From: Geobacillus zalihae NBRC 101842
GTDB lineage: Bacteria > Bacillota > Bacilli > Bacillales > Anoxybacillaceae
Direction: 5' to 3'
NCBI RefSeq assembly: GCF_001544135.1
Contig: NZ_BCPV01000012.1
Coordinates: 1-64,000, forward strand
DNA length: 64,000 nt
The notes under the pieces were generated by a model, which was not told the DNA's origin, did not search any database, and was given only the letters and a program-made list of their open reading frames with translations. The translations under genes and the position numbers were made by a program. Below, one piece after another: positions 42,285 through 51,918 of this stretch (its first letter is position 1; each line of letters opens with the position of its first letter).

Positions 42285-43010
42285 TCACCCTTTCCACCAT
42301 GCCCACCCAAGCAGCAAAGCCATGATGATGCCGGCCGCAACATCGACAAGAGGCACATGCGCTTTTTCCCGCTGATGCGTATGCCCGGCCGACGCGACGC
42401 CTCCACGCGCCGCAAGCGAACGGCTGAACGCTTCATACGACTGCCACGTTTTCACCCACAGTTGGTACATCAGCATCCCGCCATGCCGCCAATGCGTTCC
42501 TCCGCTGCGGGCCCGCAATGCCAGCATCAGCTCTGCGGCCGCCTGCTCGAGCAAAAAGATAAAGCGATACATAAGAAAACAAAGTTCCACGAGCGCCGCC
42601 GGCAGCCGCATTCGCCTCAGCACCGCAATCAAGTCCGGCGCTGGCGTCGTAATGAGAAGGAAAAACAAGCACGACCAAGCGGCAAGGGAGCGAACGGCGA
42701 GCTTTGCAGCCGGCTTCAGCTGGTTACTGATCAAGGTTATTTGAAAAGGAACCGACACGGACACAACGAGCGTCAGCAGGCTGAGCCCTAAAAAAACGGA
42801 GGCAGCGAGCATCGCTTTTCCATACACCGCAAACGGCACTCGTGCGCGAGCGACAATCCAATACGCCATTCCGATGAGCACAAGCACTTGCTCACGCCAA
42901 CCGCCCATCATGACGACAGCCAGCATCCCAAACGCCACGATAAGCTTCCATTCCGCCCGCCATGCCCGCAGCCGGTTGTCATACGCCCAACGGTCAAACT
43001 CGCGAATCAT
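42285..43010 (-). CDS. cbiQ: Cobalt ECF transporter transmembrane T component
   Basis: This 241-residue membrane protein has about five hydrophobic segments. It contains the ATPase-coupling helices of the T component, with Ala-Arg-Gly type motifs in LMLALRARSGG and FSRSLAARGGVAS. The last residues form a terminal membrane helix (GIIMALLLGWAWW). It overlaps cbiN by 17 bases. Confidence 0.93.
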   Translation of the reverse strand: MIREFDRWAYDNRLRAWRAEWKLIVAFGMLAVVMMGGWREQVLVLIGMAYWIVARARVPFAVYGKAMLAASVFLGLSLLTLVVSVSVPFQITLISNQLKPAAKLAVRSLAAWSCLFFLLITTPAPDLIAVLRRMRLPAALVELCFLMYRFIFLLEQAAAELMLALRARSGGTHWRHGGMLMYQLWVKTWQSYEAFSRSLAARGGVASAGHTHQREKAHVPLVDVAAGIIMALLLGWAWWKG

Positions 43011-43287
43011 GGCTGTTTTTCCGCTCCGAACGCCCTTTGTACAACCCGACGACGTAGCCGATCACGCCGGCGCCAAGCGCGGCTTGCAGCGAGAACAGAA
43101 GCGTTTCGACTTCGCCGCCTGGAGGGGTGAAGATCGACTCAAACCACGGCCGGTAATGCGGGTTGAGCGTTTGAATGGCTTTTTCCGCCTGATCGTCCGT
43201 TCCACCGAATTCCGATCCGCGCGCCCACCAAAGAGGAATGATGACAAGCAAAGCAGCCAGCAACACGAGCAAGCCATTTTTCTTCAT
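42994..43287 (-). CDS. cbiN: Cobalt transport protein CbiN
   Basis: This 97-residue protein has an N-terminal membrane helix (LLVLLAALLVIIPLWW), an extracytoplasmic loop (EFGGTDDQAEKAIQTLNPHYRPWFE) and a second helix (ETLLFSLQAALGAGVIGYVVGLY), the standard CbiN layout. CbiN assists metal loading onto CbiM. It starts four bases after the cbiM stop. Confidence 0.95.
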   Translation of the reverse strand: MKKNGLLVLLAALLVIIPLWWARGSEFGGTDDQAEKAIQTLNPHYRPWFESIFTPPGGEVETLLFSLQAALGAGVIGYVVGLYKGRSERKNSHDSRV

Positions 43288-43291
43288 CGCA

Positions 43292-44035
43292 TTACGCCCC
43301 CTTTTCCTTTTGGAACAGCGGAGAAGCTTGATAGGAGGAAAGCCAGTTCCAGACGATTACCGTTATGATGCCTTCCGTCACCGCCAACGGCACTTGAGTA
43401 ATGGCAAAAATGCCGGCGAATTTCAAAAACGAGGCGGTGACTCCCCCATCAGGAGACGGAAACGCCAGGGCAAGCTGCAGGGACGTCATGACATATGTAG
43501 CCAAATCAGACAAACAAGCGGCAAGAAACAAAGCCGCTCGATTGGATACCGCCCCTTTTCGGCACAGTTGATACACTCCGTACGCGACGAACGGGCCGAC
43601 GATCGCCATCGACATCGCATTGGCCCCAAGCGTCGTCACTCCTCCGTGGGCAAGAAGCAGCGCTTGAAAGAGAAGAACGACTGTGCCGATCACCACCATC
43701 ACCCATGGTCCAAACAAAACCGAGCCGAAGCCGATCCCGGTCGGATGCGAGCTGCTGCCGGTGACGGATGGAATTTTCAGCGCCGACAATACAAACGTAA
43801 ACGCACCAGCTAACGCCATCAGAAGCTTATGTTCGGGGTGCTGCTTCAGCGTATGCACAAGCCGCCGCAATCCGAACACAAAGAACGGCAAAAACAACAG
43901 CCACCAAAACAGCGCCCATTTGACAGGCAAAAATCCTTCCATAATGTGCATGGCATACGCTTCATTTTCATTCGTCAACAAAAAATAAGAAACGAACAAA
44001 GCCGCCATTCCGCTCCATCGAACCGCTCTCTTCAT
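43292..44035 (-). CDS. cbiM: Cobalt ECF transporter substrate-binding membrane protein
   Basis: This 247-residue S component has a cleavable signal segment followed by MHIMEGFLP, whose His and new N-terminus bind cobalt in the CbiM family. [19 protein letters not shown] and [21 protein letters not shown] are also conserved. The ATG directly follows the cbiW stop codon. Confidence 0.96.
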   Translation of the reverse strand: MKRAVRWSGMAALFVSYFLLTNENEAYAMHIMEGFLPVKWALFWWLLFLPFFVFGLRRLVHTLKQHPEHKLLMALAGAFTFVLSALKIPSVTGSSSHPTGIGFGSVLFGPWVMVVIGTVVLLFQALLLAHGGVTTLGANAMSMAIVGPFVAYGVYQLCRKGAVSNRAALFLAACLSDLATYVMTSLQLALAFPSPDGGVTASFLKFAGIFAITQVPLAVTEGIITVIVWNWLSSYQASPLFQKEKGA

Positions 44036-44434
44036 TTATCCCTTCACTCCTTTCGCAGCATGTTCCGTTTTCCGTTTTCCGCTTGGCGCCTCCCGTTCGC
44101 CGGCTGGCGTCAACACCAATTCGCCTTCGTATTCATACGTCGCCCATTTCAAAAGAGGCAACCCCTCATCCAAATGAGCGCGCACAACCTCCTTCGCCCG
44201 CTCCGGCGTCATCTGTCGATACCAGATGCCTTGCGGATAGACGATCATCACGCACGCGTCTTGGCATCGTCCGTTGCAGCGCGTCCTTGTTGTATGGACA
44301 GCATCGTCAAGCCCGAGGCGGGCGATTTCCTCGCGCACCGCGGTTGTCACGTCATCTCCGCCATGGCGGAGGCACGTCCCTCCGTTGCAAATGAGCACAT
44401 GATGCTTCATTCCCCGCAAATCCCATGTCGCCAC
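44036..44434 (-). CDS. cbiW: CbiW-like 2Fe-2S ferredoxin-fold protein
   Basis: The 132-residue product has a thioredoxin-like 2Fe-2S ferredoxin domain with the Cys pattern ICNGGTCLRHGG and TRTRCNGRCQDACVMIVYP. The first gene of the B. megaterium cobI operon, cbiW, is of this kind. It probably carries electrons for a reductive step, possibly with CbiX or CbiH60, but its exact role is not known. GTG 44434 follows AAAGGGGGG; ATG 44410 is an alternative. Confidence 0.82.
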   Translation of the reverse strand: MATWDLRGMKHHVLICNGGTCLRHGGDDVTTAVREEIARLGLDDAVHTTRTRCNGRCQDACVMIVYPQGIWYRQMTPERAKEVVRAHLDEGLPLLKWATYEYEGELVLTPAGEREAPSGKRKTEHAAKGVKG

Positions 44435-44500
44435 CGAATCCCCCCTTTTTGGCTAGAATGATAGAATTTAGACGCAGACAGACGGGCAGGTTTTCGGCAA

Positions 44501-44529
44501 AAGAAAAAGCACCTCTACAGCAGAGGTGC
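44501..44529 (-). terminator. Cobalamin riboswitch terminator
   Basis: On the minus strand GCACCTCT and AGAGGTGC pair around five bases and are followed by TTTTTC (44508-44501), between the aptamer and the cbiW start. Confidence 0.85.
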
Positions 44530-44632
44530 AGAAAAATGTATACGAAAGCCGTAAACGGCCCAAACAGGGCCCCTAAAGCCGTCATTCTCCCGCACGTCTG
44601 CCTATAGTCCCGTAGGCATCCGTCCGATCCAA

Positions 44633-44790
44633 ACAAGGCAGGTCTCCTGACTTAGGATCATCGCTTGACGGCGTCTTCCCGAAGCATCCTTCAGTGACTT
44701 GCTGCCGCAAAGCTCCCCATCACAGTGGCGGGCACCGTGCCGGATTTTCACCGGGCTTCCCTTTTCACCCAAACCCTAGAGCAGGCTTAG
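44633..44790 (-). promoter_or_regulatory. Cobalamin riboswitch
   Basis: The minus strand carries the AdoCbl aptamer blocks in order: AAGGGAAGCCCGGTGAAAAT, GGCACGGTGCCCGCCACTGT, GATGGGGAG, the B12 box GCAGCAAGTCACTGAAGG, and the closing CCTAAGTCAGGAGACCTGCC. It precedes the whole cobalamin operon and should repress it when coenzyme B12 is abundant. Confidence 0.97.
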
Positions 44791-44871
44791 GCACCTTGTT
44801 TGTTTCTCGCCTATTGATCTTGTCATGGAACAAGCATCCGTTCTCATCGTAGTACAACTTGATGGCAGGCG

Positions 44872-45357
44872 TCAACCGTTTTTTGCCGACAAATCTTCGC
44901 GGGCGACGACAACACCGTCGGCATCGGCGTACACGTATGCGCCCGGCTCCCAGCGGACGCCGCCGAACTCGAGCACAACGTCGCGGGCGCCTTTTCCTTC
45001 TTTTTTGCTTTTCACTGGGCACGTGCCGATCGCCATGACCCCAAGCGGCATGCGGCCGATTTCCGCCGAATCGCGAATGCAGCCGTGGATGATGACGCCG
45101 GCAAGCCCCCGGTCGCAGGCGATTTGCGCCAACCGGTCGCCTAATAGCGCCACGCGGCGCGAGCCTTTTCCATCGACCACGAGCACCGTCCCCGGCGGCA
45201 CCGTCTCGAGCGCTTCACGGACAAGGACGTTGTCCTCAAACACGTCGACCGTCGCGATCGGCCCGGAAAACATCCGTTTTCCGCCGTACGATTGAAACGA
45301 AAGTTCGCACACTTGCAACTCATCTAAACATTGATCGCATAAATCAGCTGTTTTCAT
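44872..45357 (-). CDS. RraA-like protein (RNase regulator / HMG aldolase fold)
   Basis: This 161-residue protein, the usual RraA length, starts MKTADLCDQCLDEL and contains DVFEDNVLVREALETVPPGTVLVVDG, DRGLAGVIIHGCIRDSAEI and YVYADADGVVVARE. Proteins of this fold are either inhibitors of RNase E or 4-hydroxy-4-methyl-2-oxoglutarate/oxaloacetate aldolases. Bacillaceae lack RNase E, so a metabolic role is more likely. Start 45357 follows AAAGGGGAGAGG. Confidence 0.85.
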   Translation of the reverse strand: MKTADLCDQCLDELQVCELSFQSYGGKRMFSGPIATVDVFEDNVLVREALETVPPGTVLVVDGKGSRRVALLGDRLAQIACDRGLAGVIIHGCIRDSAEIGRMPLGVMAIGTCPVKSKKEGKGARDVVLEFGGVRWEPGAYVYADADGVVVAREDLSAKNG

Positions 45358-45519
45358 GATCCTCTCCCCTTTCGTTTTTTTCATTCGCCACCATTCGTCA
45401 AAATCCTGCCGACACCACATTTTTTTGCGGCGCTGCTTCTGCTCGGGCATTGGATGCGTGTCCTTGCGGGGCCGCTGAAAACGATAAAAAGATGTTCTCG
45501 TCCCCGCTTTCCGGCGAAC

Positions 45520-45557
45520 GAAAAAACGGCCCCGCACAACATGGCGGAAGCCGTTTT
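45520..45557 (-). terminator. Terminator of tRNA-Gln
   Basis: On the minus strand AACGGC and GCCGTT enclose an inner stem and are followed by six Ts, about 40 bases past the tRNA. Confidence 0.6.
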
Positions 45558-45594
45558 GGCCGCCGGGACGAACGAGCCCCGTCCGGCGATTCAG

Positions 45595-45666
45595 CTGGGC
45601 TAGCTGGATTCGAACCAGCGCATCACGGAGTCAAAGTCCGTTGCCTTACCGCTTGGCTATAGCCCA
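45595..45666 (-). tRNA. tRNA-Gln (anticodon UUG)
   Basis: The minus strand folds into a 72-base cloverleaf: acceptor TGGGCTA/TAGCCCA, D-arm AGCCAAGCGGTAAGGC, anticodon arm ACGGACTTTGACTCCGT with TTG, and T-arm GCTGGTTCGAATCCAGC. The discriminator is G, and the CCA end is not encoded. It is a lone tRNA gene. Confidence 0.97.
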
Positions 45667-45841
45667 ACGTTTTGTTGTCGTTTACAGTATGCGGCATGAT
45701 AACGCACTTTATGCATCAACCTGAATATCCTTTTGCTTGATGTGCGACACTATCGGTACAAGCACCCTTTCCCCACTATATCACCCCGTATTCCCCTAAC
45801 ACTTGTTTTCCTGATATGATACTGGAAGGGGAGAGATGTCT

Positions 45842-46723
45842 ATGCGCCGGATCACGGTTTTTCGCTTCTATCTTTGCGCATTGTTTTTGTTATCGCTGCC
45901 GATCGTCTTAGCGGCCGCGGCTGCCTGGCAGCCACCCAGCCAGCCGAAAACCGCCGTCATCGCCCACCGCGGCGCGTCCGGACACGCGCCGGAGCATACG
46001 CTCTCATCCTACCGCCTCGCCGCCCGCATGAATGCCGATTATATCGAAGTCGATGTGCGCGCAACGAAAGACGGGAAGCTCGTTGTCCTGCATGATGCGA
46101 CGCTCGCCCGGACGACAAATGTCGAAACGGTTTACCCGCACCGGTCGCCATGGCGGGTCAGCGATTTTTCATTGCGTGAGCTCAAAAAATTGGATGCCGG
46201 ATCGTGGTTCGATCCACGCTTTGCCGGCGAATGCGTTCCGACGCTTGATGAGGTGGTTCGGATGCTGAAAGCGGAACGTGTAAACGTTCCGTTGTACGTC
46301 GAAACGAAACAGCCCGGCATCGAACGGGCGGTCGCCCGCCTATTGCAAAAACACGGCGTTCTCCAGCGCGGAAGCGTCATGTTTCAATCGTTCCATCCAG
46401 AAAGTTTGCAGGCGCTCCGCCCGCTCATCCCGCGCGGCGTCCCGTTCATTCAATTGGTCGGCGAAAAGGAAGCGCGAAGTGGCCGCGACGAGCTGTTGCA
46501 ACAAATCGCCGTCTATGCCGATGGCATCGGCTTGCCGCTCTCAGCCGTCACCGAAGAGTGGGTGCGCGCCGCCCATGGCCGCGGGCTCATGGTTCACGTC
46601 TATACCGTCAATGAACCACACGATCTCGCTCGCCTATGCGCCATGGGCGTGGACGGTGTGTTCACCGATTATCCAGACCGCCCTGGCCGCATTGCCGCCT
46701 GCCGTCGTTTGCCCCGTCATTGA
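45842..46723 (+). CDS. Secreted glycerophosphodiester phosphodiesterase
   Basis: This 293-residue GDPD enzyme hydrolyses glycerophosphodiesters to glycerol-3-phosphate. The catalytic and metal motif AHRGASGHAPEHTLSSYRLA is followed by YIEVDVRATKDGKLVVLHDATL, then FQSFHPESL and VYTVNEPHDLARLCAMGVDGVFTDYP. An N-terminal signal (FYLCALFLLSLPIVLAAAAA) indicates export, like B. subtilis GlpQ. ATG 45842 is eight bases after AAGGGGAG; the ATG at 45836 is too close to it. Confidence 0.94.
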   Translation: MRRITVFRFYLCALFLLSLPIVLAAAAAWQPPSQPKTAVIAHRGASGHAPEHTLSSYRLAARMNADYIEVDVRATKDGKLVVLHDATLARTTNVETVYPHRSPWRVSDFSLRELKKLDAGSWFDPRFAGECVPTLDEVVRMLKAERVNVPLYVETKQPGIERAVARLLQKHGVLQRGSVMFQSFHPESLQALRPLIPRGVPFIQLVGEKEARSGRDELLQQIAVYADGIGLPLSAVTEEWVRAAHGRGLMVHVYTVNEPHDLARLCAMGVDGVFTDYPDRPGRIAACRRLPRH

Positions 46724-46834
46724 CCCGCCTTCAGGGAGCCAGGGGGAACTCATTCTTTACATAATGTTATGACGTGACGGTTAATAAAAACGAACATCGT
46801 TCCCATTTGATCCGATTCGGTTCATCATTTGAGA

Positions 46835-46890
46835 AAAAGGAGGTCAGATCGGCGGTCCGCCATCGGTCCGCTTTTTCGCCAAACCTCCCG
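46835..46890 (-). terminator. Possible terminator after topB
   Basis: On the minus strand GGAGGT and ACCTCC enclose a region with its own GCGG/CCGC pairing and are followed by five Ts, about 25 bases past the topB stop. Confidence 0.4.
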
Positions 46891-46912
46891 TCCCCCACTC
46901 GTGTTGCTTTCG

Positions 46913-49069
46913 TCATCGCTTCGGAAACTGAAACGATAATTTCTTCTCGTTTTCATCCCAAACGAGTATGGCGTCAAACGTTTTTTCGCCTTTTTTGAAT
47001 CCTTTGATGACATTCGTTTTCCCTTGCGCCAGCAGTTTTTTCACATTGGCCGCCGAAATCGATTTGCCGAGAATGCGTTTGGAAATCGTAAACGGGCATT
47101 TTGTTTTCGCGTACTGGTCGCAACCGTACAACGTTCCTTTGTCGACGACGGTCCCGCCGCAAAGCGGGCACGGTCCAAGCTTCTCGCCCATCGTTTTTTT
47201 CTTCCTTGTCCGTTGGATCGAGGCGGTGTCAACCCCTCTGAAATTCCAATTCGGCGCAGCGGCGATGGCGTCAGCGACCACTTTTTGCGCCAACTTTTTC
47301 ACCTGTTCCATAAAGGCAGCGGGAGAGGCGCTCCCTTCGCCGATTTCGCTTAAGCGCTGCTCCCATTTCGCCGTCATTTCCGGCGAGGCGAGAATCGTGC
47401 CGCCGAGCGCCTCAATCAATACTTTCGCCTTATCGGTCGCATATACGAGGTTGTTTTTCACTTCAATATACTTCCGCTCTTTCAGCATGGTAATGATCGC
47501 CGCCCTTGTTGCTTCCGTGCCGAGCCCTTCCGTTTTGGCGAGCACTTTTTCCAGTTCCTCGTCGTCCAAAAATTTTCCCGCCGTTTTCATCAAAGTGATG
47601 AGTTCGCCTTCTGTATACCGTTTCGGCGGCTCGGTCTTCCCTTCTTTCACCTTGACAGCGGCCGCTTCCCCCGCCTCCCCTCGCTCAAGGAGAGGCAGCG
47701 CAGCATCTTTCTCCTCCTCATGCGGGCGGATGACGGCGCGCCATCCTTCCTCGACGACTTGTCTTCCTTTCGAAACAAAGCGGGCCCGGCCGTCAACGAG
47801 CGTCGTGACGGTCGTGTAATCGATGACCGCCGCCTGATGGTGGGCGGCAATTAGGCGGCGGACGACCAAATCGTACACCTTCCGTTCGTCGGCTGACAGC
47901 TTCTCGGGATCCACCACTTGCTCGGTCGGGATAATGGCGTAATGGTCCGTCACCTTTTTCTCGTTTACATAACGTTTATTCTGTAAAATCGACGGCTGCG
48001 GCAGCGGAAAATACGAAGCGTACGCCGGAAACGAGGACAGCTTTTGCAAAATAGCGGGAAACGTTTCCGCTTCCCCTTTCGTCACATGCATCGAATCGGA
48101 ACGAGGATACGAAACGATCCCTTTTTGGTAGAGCGATTGCAGCACATCAAGCGTCTTTTTCGGCGAGAAGCGATACAACTTGTTCGCTGTCGCTTGCAGC
48201 GTCGATAAGTTGAACAACAGCGGCGGCTGATACGTTTTCCGCTCCGTGTGGACGTCGGCGACTTCCGCCCGTTTTCCTTGGCAAAAGGCAGCGATCTTTT
48301 TCGCCATCTCCTCGTCCCCAAGACGCGTTTGGCCGTTTTTATCCGTCCATTTTCCTTCATAACGCTTGTCGCCAATGACAAACGAGGCGACAACTTCCCA
48401 AAACGGTTCAGGGCGGAACTGCTCAATTTCCCGTTCACGCCGGACGATCAGCGCCAATGTCGGCGTCTGCACGCGCCCGACGGAAAACACATCGTTCATC
48501 CCGCGCTCCTTCAGCAAGAGGCTGTACACGCGCGAGGCGTTCATGCCGACGAGCCAATCCGCGCAGGCGCGGGCGTACGCTTCCTCATAGAGCGGGCGCG
48601 TCGTCCGTTCATCAAGCAGGCGGCGGAACCCTTCCTCGATCGCCTTCGGGGTCAAGGACGACAGCCAAAGCCGCTTCATCGGCTTGTTCACGCCGCTTAG
48701 GCGGATGAGGTTGCGCACAATGAGCTCCCCTTCGCGCCCCGCGTCGCCGGCATGGATGATTTCCGTCACTTCCGGCTTTCGCAGCAATTCTTTCACAACC
48801 TTGAACTGTTTCGCCTTCGCTTTTTCGATCTCATACTCAAACCGTTCCGGGATGATCGGCAACGTGCCGAGCGTCCACCGCTTCCACTCCGGCCGATACC
48901 GCTCCGGCGGGGCGAGCTGGAACAAATGCCCGATCGCCCATGTCATATACGCCCCGTCGGGAAACAAGTCATTCGGCAAAATTTCGATATAGCCTTGCCG
49001 TTTTTTCGTCCGAAAAATCGAGGCGAGCGTCGCCCCTTGGTCCGGCTTTTCCGCGATAATGACCTTCAT
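46913..49069 (-). CDS. topB: DNA topoisomerase III
   Basis: The 718-residue type IA topoisomerase has the N-terminal TOPRIM domain (MKVIIAEKPDQGATLASIF, HAGDAGREGELIVRNL), the active-site tyrosine in GIVSYPRSDSMHVT, and a C-terminal zinc-finger-like region with CPLCGG and a degenerate Cys/Asp partner (GCDQYAKTKCPF). It relaxes and decatenates DNA by single-strand passage. GGGGAGAGG precedes the ATG. The aldo/keto reductase gene ends 12 bases upstream, so they are cotranscribed. Confidence 0.96.
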   Translation of the reverse strand: MKVIIAEKPDQGATLASIFRTKKRQGYIEILPNDLFPDGAYMTWAIGHLFQLAPPERYRPEWKRWTLGTLPIIPERFEYEIEKAKAKQFKVVKELLRKPEVTEIIHAGDAGREGELIVRNLIRLSGVNKPMKRLWLSSLTPKAIEEGFRRLLDERTTRPLYEEAYARACADWLVGMNASRVYSLLLKERGMNDVFSVGRVQTPTLALIVRREREIEQFRPEPFWEVVASFVIGDKRYEGKWTDKNGQTRLGDEEMAKKIAAFCQGKRAEVADVHTERKTYQPPLLFNLSTLQATANKLYRFSPKKTLDVLQSLYQKGIVSYPRSDSMHVTKGEAETFPAILQKLSSFPAYASYFPLPQPSILQNKRYVNEKKVTDHYAIIPTEQVVDPEKLSADERKVYDLVVRRLIAAHHQAAVIDYTTVTTLVDGRARFVSKGRQVVEEGWRAVIRPHEEEKDAALPLLERGEAGEAAAVKVKEGKTEPPKRYTEGELITLMKTAGKFLDDEELEKVLAKTEGLGTEATRAAIITMLKERKYIEVKNNLVYATDKAKVLIEALGGTILASPEMTAKWEQRLSEIGEGSASPAAFMEQVKKLAQKVVADAIAAAPNWNFRGVDTASIQRTRKKKTMGEKLGPCPLCGGTVVDKGTLYGCDQYAKTKCPFTISKRILGKSISAANVKKLLAQGKTNVIKGFKKGEKTFDAILVWDENEKKLSFQFPKR

Positions 49070-49081
49070 CGTCCTCTCCCC

Positions 49082-49972
49082 TTACGGCACATCATGCCCC
49101 ATGGAGCTTTGTAAGATAGCGAACCATTGCTCGCGGGAAAGCGGAAGCGACAACGCCCGCACCGCCCGCTCGATGCGTTCTCGTTTTCCCGAGCCGACAA
49201 TCGGCATCATCCGCGCTGGATGAACGAGAAGCCACGCGTACAACACTTCGTCGATCGTCTCAGCGCCCACCTCACCCCGCACTTGTTCAAGCGTCCCGCG
49301 CAACCGCACCGCCCGGTCATCGTCAGCGGAAAAAATCGCCCCGCCGGTGAGCGGCGACCATACCATTGGCGGAATGCGCTTCTCAAGGCAAAGGTCAACG
49401 GTGCCGTCTTCAAGATTTTCCAACCGATACGCCGATACTTCGATTTGGTTGGTCACGAGCGGAAACGGCAAATACGACTGAAGCATTTCCCACTGCGAAC
49501 GTTTAAAGTTGGAAACGCCAAAATAGCGCACTTTTCCATCCTGCTTGAGTTGGAGAAACGCCTCGGCCACCTCTTCCGGGTTCATAAACGGATCCGGGCG
49601 GTGGATAAGCAATACATCAATATAATCGGTATGGAAGTGTCGAAGGGATTGCTCAACCGAAGCGATGATATGATTTTTGCTTGTATCGTATAATTTCATC
49701 CCGTACTTCGATGGCAGCTTGATGCCGCATTTCGTCACGATCTCGATCTGACCGCGCAAGCTTGGCTTTAACGCCAGTGCTTCGCCAAAGCGCGATTCAC
49801 ACGTATAGTCGCCGTAAATATCAGCATGGTCAAACGTCGTAATGCCGCGCTCAAGACAAAATTCAATGAGCCCGAGCAGCTGCTCGCGCGAATAGCCCCA
49901 GTCCGCAAGCCGCCAACAGCCGTGAATGAGGCGGGAAAACGTCAAATCGTCCGCCAACCGAATTCGTTCCAT
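49082..49972 (-). CDS. Aldo/keto reductase (YdhF-like)
   Basis: This 296-residue NADPH-dependent TIM-barrel oxidoreductase contains the active-site Asp/Tyr in FDHADIYGDYTCE, the Lys in TKCGIKLPSKYG, LLIHRPDPFMNPEEVA with the catalytic His, GVSNFKRSQWEML, and the NADPH-binding MPIVGSGKRERIERAVRA. It is similar in style to E. coli YdhF and the substrate is unknown. The gene starts divergent from the pepF-like gene. Confidence 0.9.
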   Translation of the reverse strand: MERIRLADDLTFSRLIHGCWRLADWGYSREQLLGLIEFCLERGITTFDHADIYGDYTCESRFGEALALKPSLRGQIEIVTKCGIKLPSKYGMKLYDTSKNHIIASVEQSLRHFHTDYIDVLLIHRPDPFMNPEEVAEAFLQLKQDGKVRYFGVSNFKRSQWEMLQSYLPFPLVTNQIEVSAYRLENLEDGTVDLCLEKRIPPMVWSPLTGGAIFSADDDRAVRLRGTLEQVRGEVGAETIDEVLYAWLLVHPARMMPIVGSGKRERIERAVRALSLPLSREQWFAILQSSMGHDVP

Positions 49973-50061
49973 TGATTGTCTCCCTTTCTTTATTTTTGGC
50001 TAAAATCGTTCCGCTTGCGCATACTACCAACAAGAGGAAAAAACGGAAAGGACGTGATGAT

Positions 50062-51918
50062 ATGAAGCGCTGGCTTCTTGGGCTCGCCGCTGTGCTTCTT
50101 TTCGCCTCCCCATGGCCGGCATCAGCCGCCAAAACCGCATACGAATGGAACCTAGCCGACATTTATCCATCCGAAGCCGAGTGGATGCACGACTACAAGG
50201 CGGTGCAAAACGCCTTGCCGAAACTGGCGGCGTTTGAAGGAAAACTCGATGATGCAAAGACGATCGCCAAACTGTTCGCCCTCAACGAACAAACGGCCCG
50301 CAAGCTCGAAAAACTGTCGCTTTACACCCATTTAAAACGCGATCTGAACATTGAAGACGAGGCAGCGGCCCGGCTTGGGGCAAAAGTGGAAGCGCTCGCC
50401 GCCCAATATGCGGCGAAAACAGCGTTCATCGAGCCGGAACTGCTCGCCCTACCCGAGCGGACGCTCAAGAAGCTCCAAACGAGCAAAGAGCTGAAAGCGT
50501 ACCGCTATTACTTCCATGAGTTGCGCGAGCAAAAGCCGCATACGCTTACGAAACGCGAAGAACGGCTGCTCGCGAAACTATCGCCGGCGCTCGGCGAGGC
50601 GGAGAACATTTATGACCACGCCGCCCGCGGCGATTACGAGCCGCCGTCTGTCACGATGCCGAATGGAAAAACGGTGACATTGACCGACGACCAATACGCC
50701 GCCATGCTCGAGCACCCGGACCGCCGCTATCGAAAGGCGGCGTTTGAAGCGAAAGCGAAAAGCTATGAGGCGCTCGAGCAGACCGCCGCGGCGACGTTGT
50801 ACGCCTCGGTCAAAGCGGACGAATTGTATGCGAACGTGCGCCGCTATCCATCCGGCCTGGCCGCCGCGCTGGCCGCCGACGATGTCCCGAAGGAAGTGTT
50901 CGACAACTTAATCGCCGCCACCCGCCGCCACTTGCCGGCGCTGCACCGCTATATCGAATTGCGGCGGCGCGCGCTCGGGCTTGACCGCGTTCACAGCTAT
51001 GATTTGTACGTGCCGCTTGTCGGCGAAACGGCGAAATCGATCCCAGTTGAAACAGCGAAAACGTTCATTGTCGAAGGGCTCAAGCCGCTCGGCGCCGACT
51101 ATATCAAACAGGTGCACCGAGCGTTTCAAGAGCGATGGCTTGATGTCTTCCCGCGCCCGAAAAAATATACCGGCGGCTACAACACGGGAGCGTATGACAC
51201 CCATCCGTTCATCTTGCTCAATTACAACGGTTCGCTTGATGGCGTATTGACGATGGCTCACGAGCTTGGGCACGCCATGCATTCCGTCTACACGAACCGC
51301 GCGCAGCCGTACCATTATGCCGGCCATTCGATTTTCACCGCCGAAGTCGCCTCGACCGCAAACGAATGGCTCATGCTCGATTATTTATACAAACAGGCAA
51401 AAACAAAAGAAGAAAAACTCCGCCTGCTCGTCGAACAAATCGAGCAAATCCGCGGCACGTTGTACACGCAAGTGATGTATTCCGAATTTGAGCGGATCAT
51501 TCATGACAAAGTGCGCCAAGGCGGCAGCCTGACAGCGGACGAACTGAACCAGCTTTGGCTTGGCCTGCTGAAAACGTATTACGGCCCGGCGTACGCCGCC
51601 GATCCCGGCGCCGCGCGCGGCTGGCTGCGCATTCCGCATTTTTATGACGCCTTTTATGTATACAAATATGCCACTTCGCTCGCCGCATCGTACACCATTG
51701 TGAGCGGCATCCAAACCGATGCAAGCGGCAAGGCGGTGAAGCGGTACAAACAATTTTTGCGCTCCGGCGCATCCGATGACCCGATCCGTCTGCTCAAACG
51801 TGCCGGAGTGGATATGACAAGCCCCGAACCGATCGAGCGGGTCTTAGATCATTTCGCCGAACTCGTCGACGAGCTCGATCGGCAGCTGTCAAGCCAAAAC
51901 CGTCAGCGGTCTATATAG
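50062..51918 (+). CDS. Secreted M3 family oligoendopeptidase (PepF-like)
   Basis: This 618-residue M3B zinc peptidase has HEXXH in MAHELGHAMHSVYT with the third ligand Glu in FTAEVASTANEW, plus GAYDTHPFILLNYNGS. Unlike cytoplasmic PepF it has a clear N-terminal signal peptide (WLLGLAAVLLFASPWPASAA), so it is probably secreted. ATG 50062 follows AAAGGA. The final codons TCT ATA TAG, including the stop, lie in the terminal inverted repeat of a MITE-like element, so the C-terminus has been changed by the insertion. Confidence 0.93.
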   Translation: MKRWLLGLAAVLLFASPWPASAAKTAYEWNLADIYPSEAEWMHDYKAVQNALPKLAAFEGKLDDAKTIAKLFALNEQTARKLEKLSLYTHLKRDLNIEDEAAARLGAKVEALAAQYAAKTAFIEPELLALPERTLKKLQTSKELKAYRYYFHELREQKPHTLTKREERLLAKLSPALGEAENIYDHAARGDYEPPSVTMPNGKTVTLTDDQYAAMLEHPDRRYRKAAFEAKAKSYEALEQTAAATLYASVKADELYANVRRYPSGLAAALAADDVPKEVFDNLIAATRRHLPALHRYIELRRRALGLDRVHSYDLYVPLVGETAKSIPVETAKTFIVEGLKPLGADYIKQVHRAFQERWLDVFPRPKKYTGGYNTGAYDTHPFILLNYNGSLDGVLTMAHELGHAMHSVYTNRAQPYHYAGHSIFTAEVASTANEWLMLDYLYKQAKTKEEKLRLLVEQIEQIRGTLYTQVMYSEFERIIHDKVRQGGSLTADELNQLWLGLLKTYYGPAYAADPGAARGWLRIPHFYDAFYVYKYATSLAASYTIVSGIQTDASGKAVKRYKQFLRSGASDDPIRLLKRAGVDMTSPEPIERVLDHFAELVDELDRQLSSQNRQRSI

